This document shows positions 32,112 through 39,826 of a DNA stretch of 64,000 bases, one piece after another. The position numbers were made by a program, and so were the translations under genes. Below the pieces are notes generated by a model. That model ran no database searches. It was not told the origin of the DNA and worked only from the letters and a program-made list of their open reading frames with translations. The DNA lies in assembly GCF_003259615.1 (NCBI RefSeq), contig NZ_QLLR01000019.1, positions 1 through 64,000 on the forward strand, in the 5' to 3' direction. Position 1 is the first letter of the stretch, and each line of letters begins with the position of its first letter. The stretch is from Pedobacter cryoconitis (GTDB lineage: Bacteria > Bacteroidota > Bacteroidia > Sphingobacteriales > Sphingobacteriaceae).

Positions 32112-33272
32112 ATGAAGACACTAAATTATATAACAGCTTTTATGCTGTCCCTTTTAACCTTGACAGCTTGTAATCAGGCAGCAAAAGAAGAAAAGAAAGA
32201 AGTAAAACCTGCTGCCAAAGTGAACGATGAAGTTAGATTATCAAAAGATCAGTACCGGGTCACCGCTTTGCAAACTGGTGAGCTGGAGATGCGTTCGTTG
32301 AGCAATGTGATCAAAGCTAATGGGGCAATTGATGTTCCGCCTGAAAACATGGTATCCATATCAGCACCTCTGGGAGGGTATATTAAAAGTTATGGGCTGC
32401 TTCCCGGTCAGTTGATTCGTAAAGGGCAAGTGATCGCAACCATTGAAAACCCGGTATTTATTGACATTCAGCAGGAATACTTGGAGAGCCAGAGTCGTTT
32501 GGAATTTCTCTCTCTTGAATACAAAAGGCAGGAACAATTGAGAAAAGAAGATGTAAACTCTGCAAAAACCTTCCAACAGGTCAGTTCCGACTATAAAATG
32601 ATACAAGCAAGAATGAGTGGGTTAGAACAAAAACTGTCTCTGATTGGCATCAATGCTAAAAATCTAAACTCAGGTAAGATTTCCAAGACCAGTAATTTAT
32701 ATTCACCAATCAATGGCTTTGTAACGGTAAGCAATGCCACCACAGGAAAATATGTTAATCCAACTGATGTAATATTTGAATTGGCTAACAAAAGTGAAAT
32801 GCATCTAGCGCTGAATGTATATGAAAAAGATGCCGACAAAATTAAAGTAGGACAGACAATCAAATTTGCATTAGCAAACGAAACGGCCTATAATCGAAAT
32901 GCTAAGGTTTTCCTAATCGGCAAATCAACAGGAACAGAGGGAACCGTACCTGTTCATTGTCATTTACCGGATGCTGGTAATCCAGCTTTATTCCCTGGTA
33001 TGTATGCGAAAGCCTTGATTGCAACCACTTACCAATCCGTGCCTTCCTTGCCTGCTGATGCTATAGTTCAATCTGATGGTGTGGATTACATCTTCATTCA
33101 GACCGCTGCTGGTACAAAAGGATTTACATTTAAAATGATCCCGGTTAAAAAAGGGATTGAGCAGGAAGGTTATGTAGAGGTCATACTACCAGATAATTTC
33201 AACCGTCAATCGGCGATTGTACTTAAAGGCGCTTACACTTTGCTTTCGGCAATGAAAAATGTAGAGGAATAA
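32112..33272 (+). CDS. RND periplasmic adaptor (CusB/CzcB family lipoprotein)
   Basis: The 386-residue product has a signal and lipobox (L-L-T-L-T-A-C, Cys near 20). The barrel-sandwich/lipoyl halves are seen in V-S-I-S-A-P-L-G-G-Y-I-K and L-Y-S-P-I-N-G-F-V-T-V-S, separated by a helical hairpin (about 105-175). Beta-barrel and membrane-proximal domains follow to the C-terminus. It links the inner-membrane pump to the outer-membrane channel; since both are encoded as one polypeptide upstream, the adaptor completes the tripartite system. No CusF-like extra domain is seen. Its stop overlaps the MFS start by one base. Confidence 0.93.
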   Translation: MKTLNYITAFMLSLLTLTACNQAAKEEKKEVKPAAKVNDEVRLSKDQYRVTALQTGELEMRSLSNVIKANGAIDVPPENMVSISAPLGGYIKSYGLLPGQLIRKGQVIATIENPVFIDIQQEYLESQSRLEFLSLEYKRQEQLRKEDVNSAKTFQQVSSDYKMIQARMSGLEQKLSLIGINAKNLNSGKISKTSNLYSPINGFVTVSNATTGKYVNPTDVIFELANKSEMHLALNVYEKDADKIKVGQTIKFALANETAYNRNAKVFLIGKSTGTEGTVPVHCHLPDAGNPALFPGMYAKALIATTYQSVPSLPADAIVQSDGVDYIFIQTAAGTKGFTFKMIPVKKGIEQEGYVEVILPDNFNRQSAIVLKGAYTLLSAMKNVEE

Positions 33273-34504
33273 TGGCATTGGCAAAACTCACATCGGTTTT
33301 AAAAGAGCCTTTTCAGGCACTAAGACAAAAGGCATTCGCTACCTTGTACTTTGCCCAGACCATCAGTTTATTGGGCGATGCGTTTACCTGGGTAGGTCTT
33401 GCACTGTTATCCTATCATTTTGGTAAGGAAAATTCAGCAGTAATTTTGGCCTCTGCTTTAACGCTTAGAGTGATTGCCTTTATTATATTTTCTCCTTTTG
33501 CAGGTGTATTGGCAGATCGGATAGACCGTAAAAAAATATTATATATCACGCACTTCGTAAGGATGGGCATCATCTGCTGCTTCCCCTTTGTAAGTGCAGA
33601 ATGGCAGATTTATGTATTGGTTTTTCTGTTAAATATCTTCAACGCATTTTTTACGCCAACCTATAAATCCATTATTCCCCAAGTGGTAAATCAACAGAAC
33701 TACAGGCAGGCTATTGGATTATCCACTGCCACTTTTCAACTGCTTGGTGTACTTGGGCCGGGGTTGGCAGGAATTATAGCTGTATGGTTTGGCGCAAGAG
33801 ATATCTTCTTTATTGATGCAGCATCATTTATACTGGCCGGGATTCTTATTCTCATGCTGCCTGCAAAACTAATTAGTAAGCCACCAGCATTATCCTCTCA
33901 AAAAGCTTTATCTGCTTGGGCGGATGTAGTAAAAGGAGCAAAACTACTCTTTGGCAATAAATTGATTCGGTTTGCCTTGGCAATTGAATTTATTTCGGCA
34001 ATTGCCGGAGCACAAATTTTAGTCAATACGGTTGGCCATATTAAAAGCGGGCTTCTGCTAGGTGATAAACAATACGGCTGGGTAATGGCAGCCTTCGGTA
34101 TAGGAGCTGCCATAGCCGCTTTTGTGGCAGGTAATATGGACAAATCAAAAAGCAGACGTGTATCGTTAATAGTTGGCGTGGTATTACTTGGGTTAGCTAT
34201 CTTAGGCGCAAATTATGTTGATTATGCAGTCTTATTAATCCTTTGGCTAATTGCCGGATTAGGCCAAAGTTTAGCAGAAATGCCCTCCGAAACTTTGATA
34301 GGAGAAAACATAGCCTCTGCCGAACAGGGCAAAGTATTCGGCTCTCATTTTGCCTTTTCCCACTTATGGTGGGCGATTGCCTATCCTATCGCCGGGTTCA
34401 CCGGTAGGCATTTTCCAGGAAACGACTTTTTTTACGGAGGTATAATTTCATTAGGAATATTGGCGATAGCCCTTCTTTTTACACAAAAATTAAATAAGCA
34501 ATAA
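33272..34504 (+). CDS. MFS transporter, EntS/MFS_3-like
   Basis: The 410-residue product has about 12 membrane spans. Features include L-L-G-D-A-F-T-W-V-G-L-A in TM1, the loop motif F-A-G-V-L-A-D-R-I-D-R-K-K (MFS motif A variant), and F-F-T-P-T-Y-K-S-I-I-P. These resemble the multidrug/siderophore exporter subgroup MFS_3. It is translationally coupled to the adaptor (TAATG), so it is part of the same operon and may export metal complexes or a metallophore. The substrate is unknown. Confidence 0.88.
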   Translation: MALAKLTSVLKEPFQALRQKAFATLYFAQTISLLGDAFTWVGLALLSYHFGKENSAVILASALTLRVIAFIIFSPFAGVLADRIDRKKILYITHFVRMGIICCFPFVSAEWQIYVLVFLLNIFNAFFTPTYKSIIPQVVNQQNYRQAIGLSTATFQLLGVLGPGLAGIIAVWFGARDIFFIDAASFILAGILILMLPAKLISKPPALSSQKALSAWADVVKGAKLLFGNKLIRFALAIEFISAIAGAQILVNTVGHIKSGLLLGDKQYGWVMAAFGIGAAIAAFVAGNMDKSKSRRVSLIVGVVLLGLAILGANYVDYAVLLILWLIAGLGQSLAEMPSETLIGENIASAEQGKVFGSHFAFSHLWWAIAYPIAGFTGRHFPGNDFFYGGIISLGILAIALLFTQKLNKQ

Positions 34505-34770
34505 ATGCTATAAGCATTAATCATCGAAAAAAATCAAAGCAAAAAATACGATTATTAAAACCTAGTTTCTATGGTATTTGCAGCTTGTTTAAATTAGACA
34601 ATTGATCTCCATTGCGAGGACTGGCCACATTACAAGTATCGAAGAAATTACTAAACTGTATATTATAAAGTTCATTCGTCCAAATTTTGAATTGGTTAAG
34701 CTGCCCTTGGAAACCAACTATATATAAAAGAAACACCGAATTATGTAAGTTTATTTCTGCATCTTTATGT

Positions 34771-34778
34771 TAGATTTG
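34771..34778 (+). promoter_or_regulatory. TAnnTTTG -7 box before the HYC_CC_PP gene
   Basis: TAGATTTG at 34771-34778 matches the Bacteroidetes -7 consensus and lies 7 bp before the ATG at 34786. A T-rich segment about 20 bp upstream could be the -33 region. The remaining gap 34505-34770 shows only a small AATGCT/AGCATT hairpin at its start. Confidence 0.55.
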
Positions 34779-34785
34779 CATAGTC

Positions 34786-35226
34786 ATGAAAAGTAAAGCT
34801 ATATTTCTGTTAGTTATATTTTTGCTCAATACCATTGTGGGTTTTGGCTGTGCTTTAGGAATGGACGGAAATCACAATGATGAAGGTCATTCTCATGCAC
34901 AATCTACCGCTCATGTACACAAAGATCATGACCACCATCTTGCAATAGGACATGAACACAAAAGTGCTCCTGTACCGGGTGTGAATTTTTCAAAACAAGA
35001 TCTTTGTTGTAAAACCTTAGTAAACGATTTGGTTACTCAAAGCAAGTTAGTTCCTGGAAGTAGCAAAGTACTTGTTGTTTTACCTGTACTATGGCTTCCT
35101 GATTATTCTTATGGTTTATTAATTCCAGAAACAGTTCTTGAACTTGATCAAAGCTTCTGTGTAGACCAAAGAGAAAGACCTCCGAACAAGGACATTCGCA
35201 TAGTTATTCAAAGTTTTCAGATATAA
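34786..35226 (+). CDS. HYC_CC_PP-family His-rich exported protein
   Basis: The 146-residue product has an N-terminal hydrophobic signal (I-F-L-L-V-I-F-L-L-N). It is followed by a strongly His-rich stretch (about 28-65) with H-S-H-A, H-V-H-K-D-H-D-H-H and H-E-H. Further on there is D-L-C-C-K near residue 75 and a C-terminal R-E-R-P-P-N-K-D. The double Cys and double Pro at those positions are the features that name the HYC_CC_PP family, found with copper-resistance genes in Bacteroidetes. Likely a periplasmic metal-binding protein of unknown exact role. Confidence 0.8.
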   Translation: MKSKAIFLLVIFLLNTIVGFGCALGMDGNHNDEGHSHAQSTAHVHKDHDHHLAIGHEHKSAPVPGVNFSKQDLCCKTLVNDLVTQSKLVPGSSKVLVVLPVLWLPDYSYGLLIPETVLELDQSFCVDQRERPPNKDIRIVIQSFQI

Positions 35227-35245
35227 GATTTAATGTGAGGTTCTC

Positions 35246-35301
35246 AACAGCCTATTTACTGCTGTTAGTGGACAAATACGTTCACATAGCTACTGCTATG
35301 T
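35246..35301 (+). promoter_or_regulatory. Two small hairpins in the leader of the first DUF3347 gene
   Basis: AACAGC (35246-35251) pairs with GCTGTT (35261-35266), and ACATAGC (35284-35290) pairs with GCTATGT (35295-35301) through a TACT loop. They sit 35-90 bp before the ATG at 35336. Without a T-run they are more likely leader structure than a terminator. Confidence 0.4.
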
Positions 35302-35335
35302 CAGAAAATAAGTATACACATTAAATTACTACATC

Positions 35336-35824
35336 ATGAAAAAGATATTTTTAATAGTTGCTTTAATTGCAACTGTATGGATCAAACCTAGTTTTGCTCA
35401 AAGTAACCAGACACAAGCTTTATTAACCTCTTACTACGACATCAAAAATGCGTTGGTGAACTCTGATGCAACCGCGGCAGCATCCAAAGCAGCCGAATTC
35501 TCAAAAGCACTAAGCAGTGTCGATATGAAAGCCATGCCAACAGAAGATATGAATGCTTTTATGGGCTTTCAGGATAAGCTTGCTTTTGATGCAAAACATA
35601 TCTCCGAGAGCAAAGATATTGCCCACCAACGTGAGCACTTTGCAAATTTCTCATCCAATCTTTTTAAACTGGCCAAAGTGGTAAAACTGACTAAAGTACC
35701 AGTTTATTACGACTATTGTCCTATGAAAAAAAGCTATTGGCTTTCTGATAACTCTGCGATAAAAAACCCTTATTTCGGAAAACAGATGCTTACTTGTGGT
35801 TCTATAAAAGAAACTTTAAAGTAA
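35336..35824 (+). CDS. DUF3347 periplasmic protein (first of two)
   Basis: The 162-residue product has a clear signal peptide ending F-A-Q-S near residue 22. The mature part is the DUF3347 helical domain: L-L-T-S-Y-Y-D-I-K-N-A-L-V, then H-I-S-E-S-K-D-I-A-H-Q-R-E-H-F, then Y-Y-D-Y-C-P-M-K-K-S-Y-W-L-S and I-K-N-P-Y-F-G-K-Q-M-L-T-C-G. His, Met and Cys at conserved places (H-Q-R-E-H, C-P-M, M-x-x-C-G) suit copper binding. DUF3347 domains accompany Cus-type systems, where they probably capture or pass on Cu(I) in the periplasm. A paralogue follows. Confidence 0.9.
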   Translation: MKKIFLIVALIATVWIKPSFAQSNQTQALLTSYYDIKNALVNSDATAAASKAAEFSKALSSVDMKAMPTEDMNAFMGFQDKLAFDAKHISESKDIAHQREHFANFSSNLFKLAKVVKLTKVPVYYDYCPMKKSYWLSDNSAIKNPYFGKQMLTCGSIKETLK

Positions 35825-35977
35825 TTCTGATTGTTAATTGTATAGCTACCCCATAAGATGGTGCTGTGGCTGTACAATTGACTTTTTGATTTGGCATCCT
35901 TTGTAAAATGCCTAATCTGTATCCAGTTTGAGCTTCTACATTAACTATTTTTTTAAACATTTAAAATCAAGCATACA

Positions 35978-36544
35978 ATGAAAACATTATTATATAGTCT
36001 GGCATTTTCTCTATTGTTTATGGCAGCATGCAACAATAGCAATACTAAGACTCCCTCTACATCAGATTCCTCTAAAAATAAAACTACCCCTTCAAACGCC
36101 ATCGCCAAAGGAACACCAATGGCTTCGCTTCTTGAATCTTACCTTAAGCTCAAAAATGCTTTTACTAGTGATAATGACAAGGATGCAGCAGCGGCGGGTA
36201 ATGAAATGGTTAAAGCATTTGCCAGTTTTGATAAATCTTCATTAACAAGTGCTCAAAGCAAAACCTATGCTGATATACAGGATGATGCAAAAGAACATGC
36301 TGAACACATTGGCGCTAATGCAGGAAATATTACCCATCAGCGTGAACACTTCGATATGTTGAGTAAAGATATGTATGACCTTGTAAAATTGCTTGGGGCT
36401 GGACAACCACTATACGTTGACCACTGTCCAATGTATAACAACAATAAGGGAGCAATCTGGTTGAGCGAAGTGAAGGATATTAAAAACCCTTATCTTGGAA
36501 AAGCTATGCCAACTTGCGGTACTGTTAAAGAGGAATTAAAATAA
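35978..36544 (+). CDS. DUF3347 lipoprotein (second of two)
   Basis: The 188-residue product has a lipobox (F-M-A-A-C, Cys near 18), then a Ser/Thr/Lys-rich linker (20-45) that tethers the domain to a membrane. The DUF3347 domain repeats the same blocks: Y-L-K-L-K-N-A-F, I-T-H-Q-R-E-H-F-D, V-D-H-C-P-M-Y, W-L-S-E-V-K-D-I-K-N-P-Y-L-G-K-A-M-P-T-C-G. Soluble and tethered forms side by side suggest a carrier and a docking or acceptor partner; this is inference. It lies 5 bp before the haem-binding gene. Confidence 0.9.
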   Translation: MKTLLYSLAFSLLFMAACNNSNTKTPSTSDSSKNKTTPSNAIAKGTPMASLLESYLKLKNAFTSDNDKDAAAAGNEMVKAFASFDKSSLTSAQSKTYADIQDDAKEHAEHIGANAGNITHQREHFDMLSKDMYDLVKLLGAGQPLYVDHCPMYNNNKGAIWLSEVKDIKNPYLGKAMPTCGTVKEELK

Positions 36545-36549
36545 TAGCC

Positions 36550-37017
36550 ATGAACGGCATAAAGAAAATACTTCTTGGATTATTGGTAATCCTTATAATT
36601 ATCCAGTTTGTACACCCTGCCCGCAACAAAAGTGGGCAGGCCATGCCAAATGATATTTCAAAAATGGTTGCCATGCCAGGTGATGTACAGGGAATATTGA
36701 AGAAAGCCTGCTATGATTGCCATAGTAACAATACCAATTATCCGTGGTATACTTATGTACAGCCCATGCACTGGTTTATGGATTACCATATACATTCTGG
36801 TAAAGAAGAATTAAATTTTAATGAATTTGGCACCTACACCCCAAGAAGACAGCAGAGTAAATTACGTTCCATTGAGAATAGTTTGAAAGATGGCACTATG
36901 CCTTTGTTCTCTTATACGCTGATCCATAGAAATGCCATTTTGAGCGAAGCGGAGAAATCGTTAATTATCAACTGGGTTCAAAATTCAAAGGATATTTTAA
37001 ACAAAAAGAACCTTTAA
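36550..37017 (+). CDS. Haem-binding domain protein (c-type CxxCH)
   Basis: The 155-residue product has an N-terminal membrane anchor (I-L-L-G-L-L-V-I-L-I-I-I). A single c-type haem motif C-Y-D-C-H-S-N (Cys 54, Cys 57, His 58) is followed by N-Y-P-W-Y-T-Y-V-Q-P. The remainder is the 'haem-binding domain' common in Bacteroidetes, with M-H-W-F-M-D-Y-H and R-R-Q-Q-S-K-L. It is probably a periplasmic electron carrier. Placed between DUF3347 proteins and a multicopper oxidase, it could take electrons from Cu(I) oxidation, but no partner is proven. Confidence 0.88.
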   Translation: MNGIKKILLGLLVILIIIQFVHPARNKSGQAMPNDISKMVAMPGDVQGILKKACYDCHSNNTNYPWYTYVQPMHWFMDYHIHSGKEELNFNEFGTYTPRRQQSKLRSIENSLKDGTMPLFSYTLIHRNAILSEAEKSLIINWVQNSKDILNKKNL

Positions 37018-37039
37018 CTAACCCTTAATCACCAAAGAA

Positions 37040-39808
37040 ATGAAAAATATATTAACGGGCTTTTTATTGATCCTTTATTCTGTAGCTTCTGCTCAGGATA
37101 TGAAAGGAATGAAAATGCCTAACAACGGAAGTGCTAAACAGGTGCAGACTATTTATACCTGCCCTATGCATCCGGAAATACAATCTAGTAAGCCGGGAAA
37201 CTGTCCGAAATGCGGTATGAAGCTCGTCGTTCAAAAAGCAAAAGCTGCCAAGACAAAGCCCGAAAAGGCGACAGATATGGGTGATATGAAGATGCCAATG
37301 CAAAAACAAGAAGGTAACGAGCCATCAAAGGTCGTATCTTATACTTGTCCGATGCATCCCGAAATCCATTCTACCAAACCCGGCAATTGCCCTAAGTGCG
37401 GAATGAAACTGGTGCTGGAAAAAACTAAGGCAACTACACCGAAGCATGACCAAATGGAAATGCCTATCAAAGATGCTACCAAAAAGAATGACGGAATGGA
37501 AGACATGGGCGGGATGGATATGGGGGACAATAGTGCCACCATGGAAAACATCAAAAAGGCAAAGGTAAATTTAGGGTCAATTAAAACCATCTCAAGTAAT
37601 GTACCGCCCCGCACTGTTCGCTATGATCTTTACATTGCTGATACAACCGTAACCTATGGAAAGAAAACAAAAAGGGCGATTGCTGTAAACGGACAGATAC
37701 CGATGCCAACATTAACGTTTACCGAAGGTGATACGGCATTGATATATGTGCATAACAAACTGAATGAAGAAACATCGCTGCACTGGCATGGACTGTTTTT
37801 GCCAAACAAAATGGACGGGGTTCCTTTCCTTACGCAAATGCCTATTAACCCTCATTCTACCTATATCTATAAATTTCCCATCGTTCAGCATGGTACTCAC
37901 TGGTATCATAGTCATTTCGAACTACAGGAGCAGATTGGTATGTATGGCGCATTCATTATGAACAAAAGGAAAGAATGGGACATTCCAACTATCCCAGTGG
38001 TCATCAGTGAGTGGACGGATATGAAACCAGAAGAGGTGCACCGAAGCCTGAAGAATGCAAATGATTGGTTTGCCATTAAAAAAGGAACGACCCAAAGTTA
38101 TGCGGAGGCGATTATAACAGGTCATTTCAAAACCAAAGTGACTAATGAGTGGAAGCGCATGAATGCTATGGATGTGAGTGACGTGTATTACGACACCTTT
38201 CTAATCAACGGCAAGAATCAGAATGTTCAGCCCCAGTTTAAAGCGGGCGACAAAGTAAGGCTACGCATTGCCAATGGCGGTGCGTCTGATTATTTCTGGT
38301 TGACTTATTCAGGCGGTAAAATAACCGTGGTAGCTACCGATGGAAATGATGTAGAACCTGTAGAGGTGGACAGGTTGATCATTGCCGTGTCTGAAACCTA
38401 TGATGTGGTGGTGACCATTCCTGAAAATAAGAGTTATGAATTTTTGATAACGCCTGAAGACCGTACCAAATCGGCCTCTTTATGGCTAGGTAAAGGAGAA
38501 AAGGTGCCTGGTCAGAAACTACCAAAGCTTAAATATTTTGCCGGAATGAAAATGATGAATGACATGATGGACATGAGCGGGAACATGATCGAAATGGAAG
38601 GCATGAAAATGCAGAATCAGGTTATGGATATGAATACAGTTATGTATCCGGAAGTAACAGGTATAGAGAATCCGAAAGCAAAAAGCAAAAAAACAGAAAT
38701 GTCGGGTATGCAAATGCCAAACGATAAAAGCATGTCAGCGATGAACATGGCCGCTGATAGCCCGGACATTGTTACTTTAAATTATGGAATGCTCCGTGAT
38801 CCTAAGAAAACCACTTTACCTAAAGGCCCATGGAAAGAGTTGAAGTTTGACCTTACAGGAAACATGAACCGCTATGTATGGTCTTTAGATAACAAAACGG
38901 TTTCTGAAAGCGATAAAATCCTGATTAAGAAAGGTGAAAATGTGAGGATCATCTTATTCAACAATAGTATGATGCGTCACCCTATGCACTTACACGGTCA
39001 TGATTTTAGAGTAGTGAACGGACAAGGTGAAAACGCTCCACTTAAAAATGTTCTGGACATTATGCCGATGGAGAGGGATACCATCGAATTTGCGGCTACA
39101 GAACCAGGTGGGGATTGGTTTTTCCATTGTCATATCCTTTACCACATGATGAGTGGAATGGGCAGGGTATTTAGTTATGAAAACTCGCCACCAAATCCCG
39201 AAATTCCTAATCCTAAATTAGCGCAACGAAAATTGTTCAGTGATGACAGGGAATTTCATCCAATGGTGAGAATTGGAATTGAAAGCAATGGCAGTGACGG
39301 AGAGATTATGTTGGCGAATACCCGTTATCGTTTCACAACCGAATGGAGGATTGGCTTTGATAAAGAAATGGGTTATGAAAGCGAAAGTCATTTTGGAAGG
39401 TACATCGGGAGAAACCAATGGCTCTTCCCTTATATCGGTTGGGACTTTCGTAAAAGAACGATTGATCCAATGGACAAAAATATTTTTGGACAATCCTTAT
39501 CACCCGGAGATAATCTTTTTGGACAGAGCAATACCAAAAATTTTAGACAGGTATTTCACTTGGGTGTACAATATACTTTGCCAATGCTAATTGTTGCAGA
39601 TGCTTCTATCGACCACAAAGGAAATGTCCGGTTTCAATTGATGAGAGAGGACGTTCCTATTTCCAAACGACTACGTTTTCAATTTATGGTCAATACAGAC
39701 AAGGAGTACATGGCGGGGCTCAGATATATAGTCACTAAATATTTTGGTCTGTCCACTCACTATGATAGTGACATGGGATACGGCGGAGGGCTAACATTAA
39801 CGTATTAA
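37040..39808 (+). CDS. Multicopper oxidase with two N-terminal metal-binding motifs and a C-terminal beta-rich (CopB-like) domain
   Basis: In this 922-residue product a signal peptide (about 1-19) is followed by a Met-rich linker. Two Y-T-C-P-M-H-P-E-I...C-P-K-C-G-M-K-L heavy-metal-binding motifs lie near residues 41 and 103. The oxidase part (about 185-715) has all copper sites: H-W-H-G at 248, H-W-Y-H-S-H, H-P-M-H-L-H-G-H near 647 and H-C-H-I-L-Y-H-M-M-S-G-M near 696 (T1 with axial Met). A Met/His-rich loop lies before the third cupredoxin. The last 195 residues are beta-rich and aromatic (Y-R-F-T-T-E-W-R, F-R-Q-V-F-H-L-G-V-Q-Y), resembling an outer-membrane CopB-type strand region. Likely oxidises Cu(I) to less toxic Cu(II). 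Confidence 0.93.
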   Translation: MKNILTGFLLILYSVASAQDMKGMKMPNNGSAKQVQTIYTCPMHPEIQSSKPGNCPKCGMKLVVQKAKAAKTKPEKATDMGDMKMPMQKQEGNEPSKVVSYTCPMHPEIHSTKPGNCPKCGMKLVLEKTKATTPKHDQMEMPIKDATKKNDGMEDMGGMDMGDNSATMENIKKAKVNLGSIKTISSNVPPRTVRYDLYIADTTVTYGKKTKRAIAVNGQIPMPTLTFTEGDTALIYVHNKLNEETSLHWHGLFLPNKMDGVPFLTQMPINPHSTYIYKFPIVQHGTHWYHSHFELQEQIGMYGAFIMNKRKEWDIPTIPVVISEWTDMKPEEVHRSLKNANDWFAIKKGTTQSYAEAIITGHFKTKVTNEWKRMNAMDVSDVYYDTFLINGKNQNVQPQFKAGDKVRLRIANGGASDYFWLTYSGGKITVVATDGNDVEPVEVDRLIIAVSETYDVVVTIPENKSYEFLITPEDRTKSASLWLGKGEKVPGQKLPKLKYFAGMKMMNDMMDMSGNMIEMEGMKMQNQVMDMNTVMYPEVTGIENPKAKSKKTEMSGMQMPNDKSMSAMNMAADSPDIVTLNYGMLRDPKKTTLPKGPWKELKFDLTGNMNRYVWSLDNKTVSESDKILIKKGENVRIILFNNSMMRHPMHLHGHDFRVVNGQGENAPLKNVLDIMPMERDTIEFAATEPGGDWFFHCHILYHMMSGMGRVFSYENSPPNPEIPNPKLAQRKLFSDDREFHPMVRIGIESNGSDGEIMLANTRYRFTTEWRIGFDKEMGYESESHFGRYIGRNQWLFPYIGWDFRKRTIDPMDKNIFGQSLSPGDNLFGQSNTKNFRQVFHLGVQYTLPMLIVADASIDHKGNVRFQLMREDVPISKRLRFQFMVNTDKEYMAGLRYIVTKYFGLSTHYDSDMGYGGGLTLTY

Positions 39809-39826
39809 CTAACCAATCATAACATC

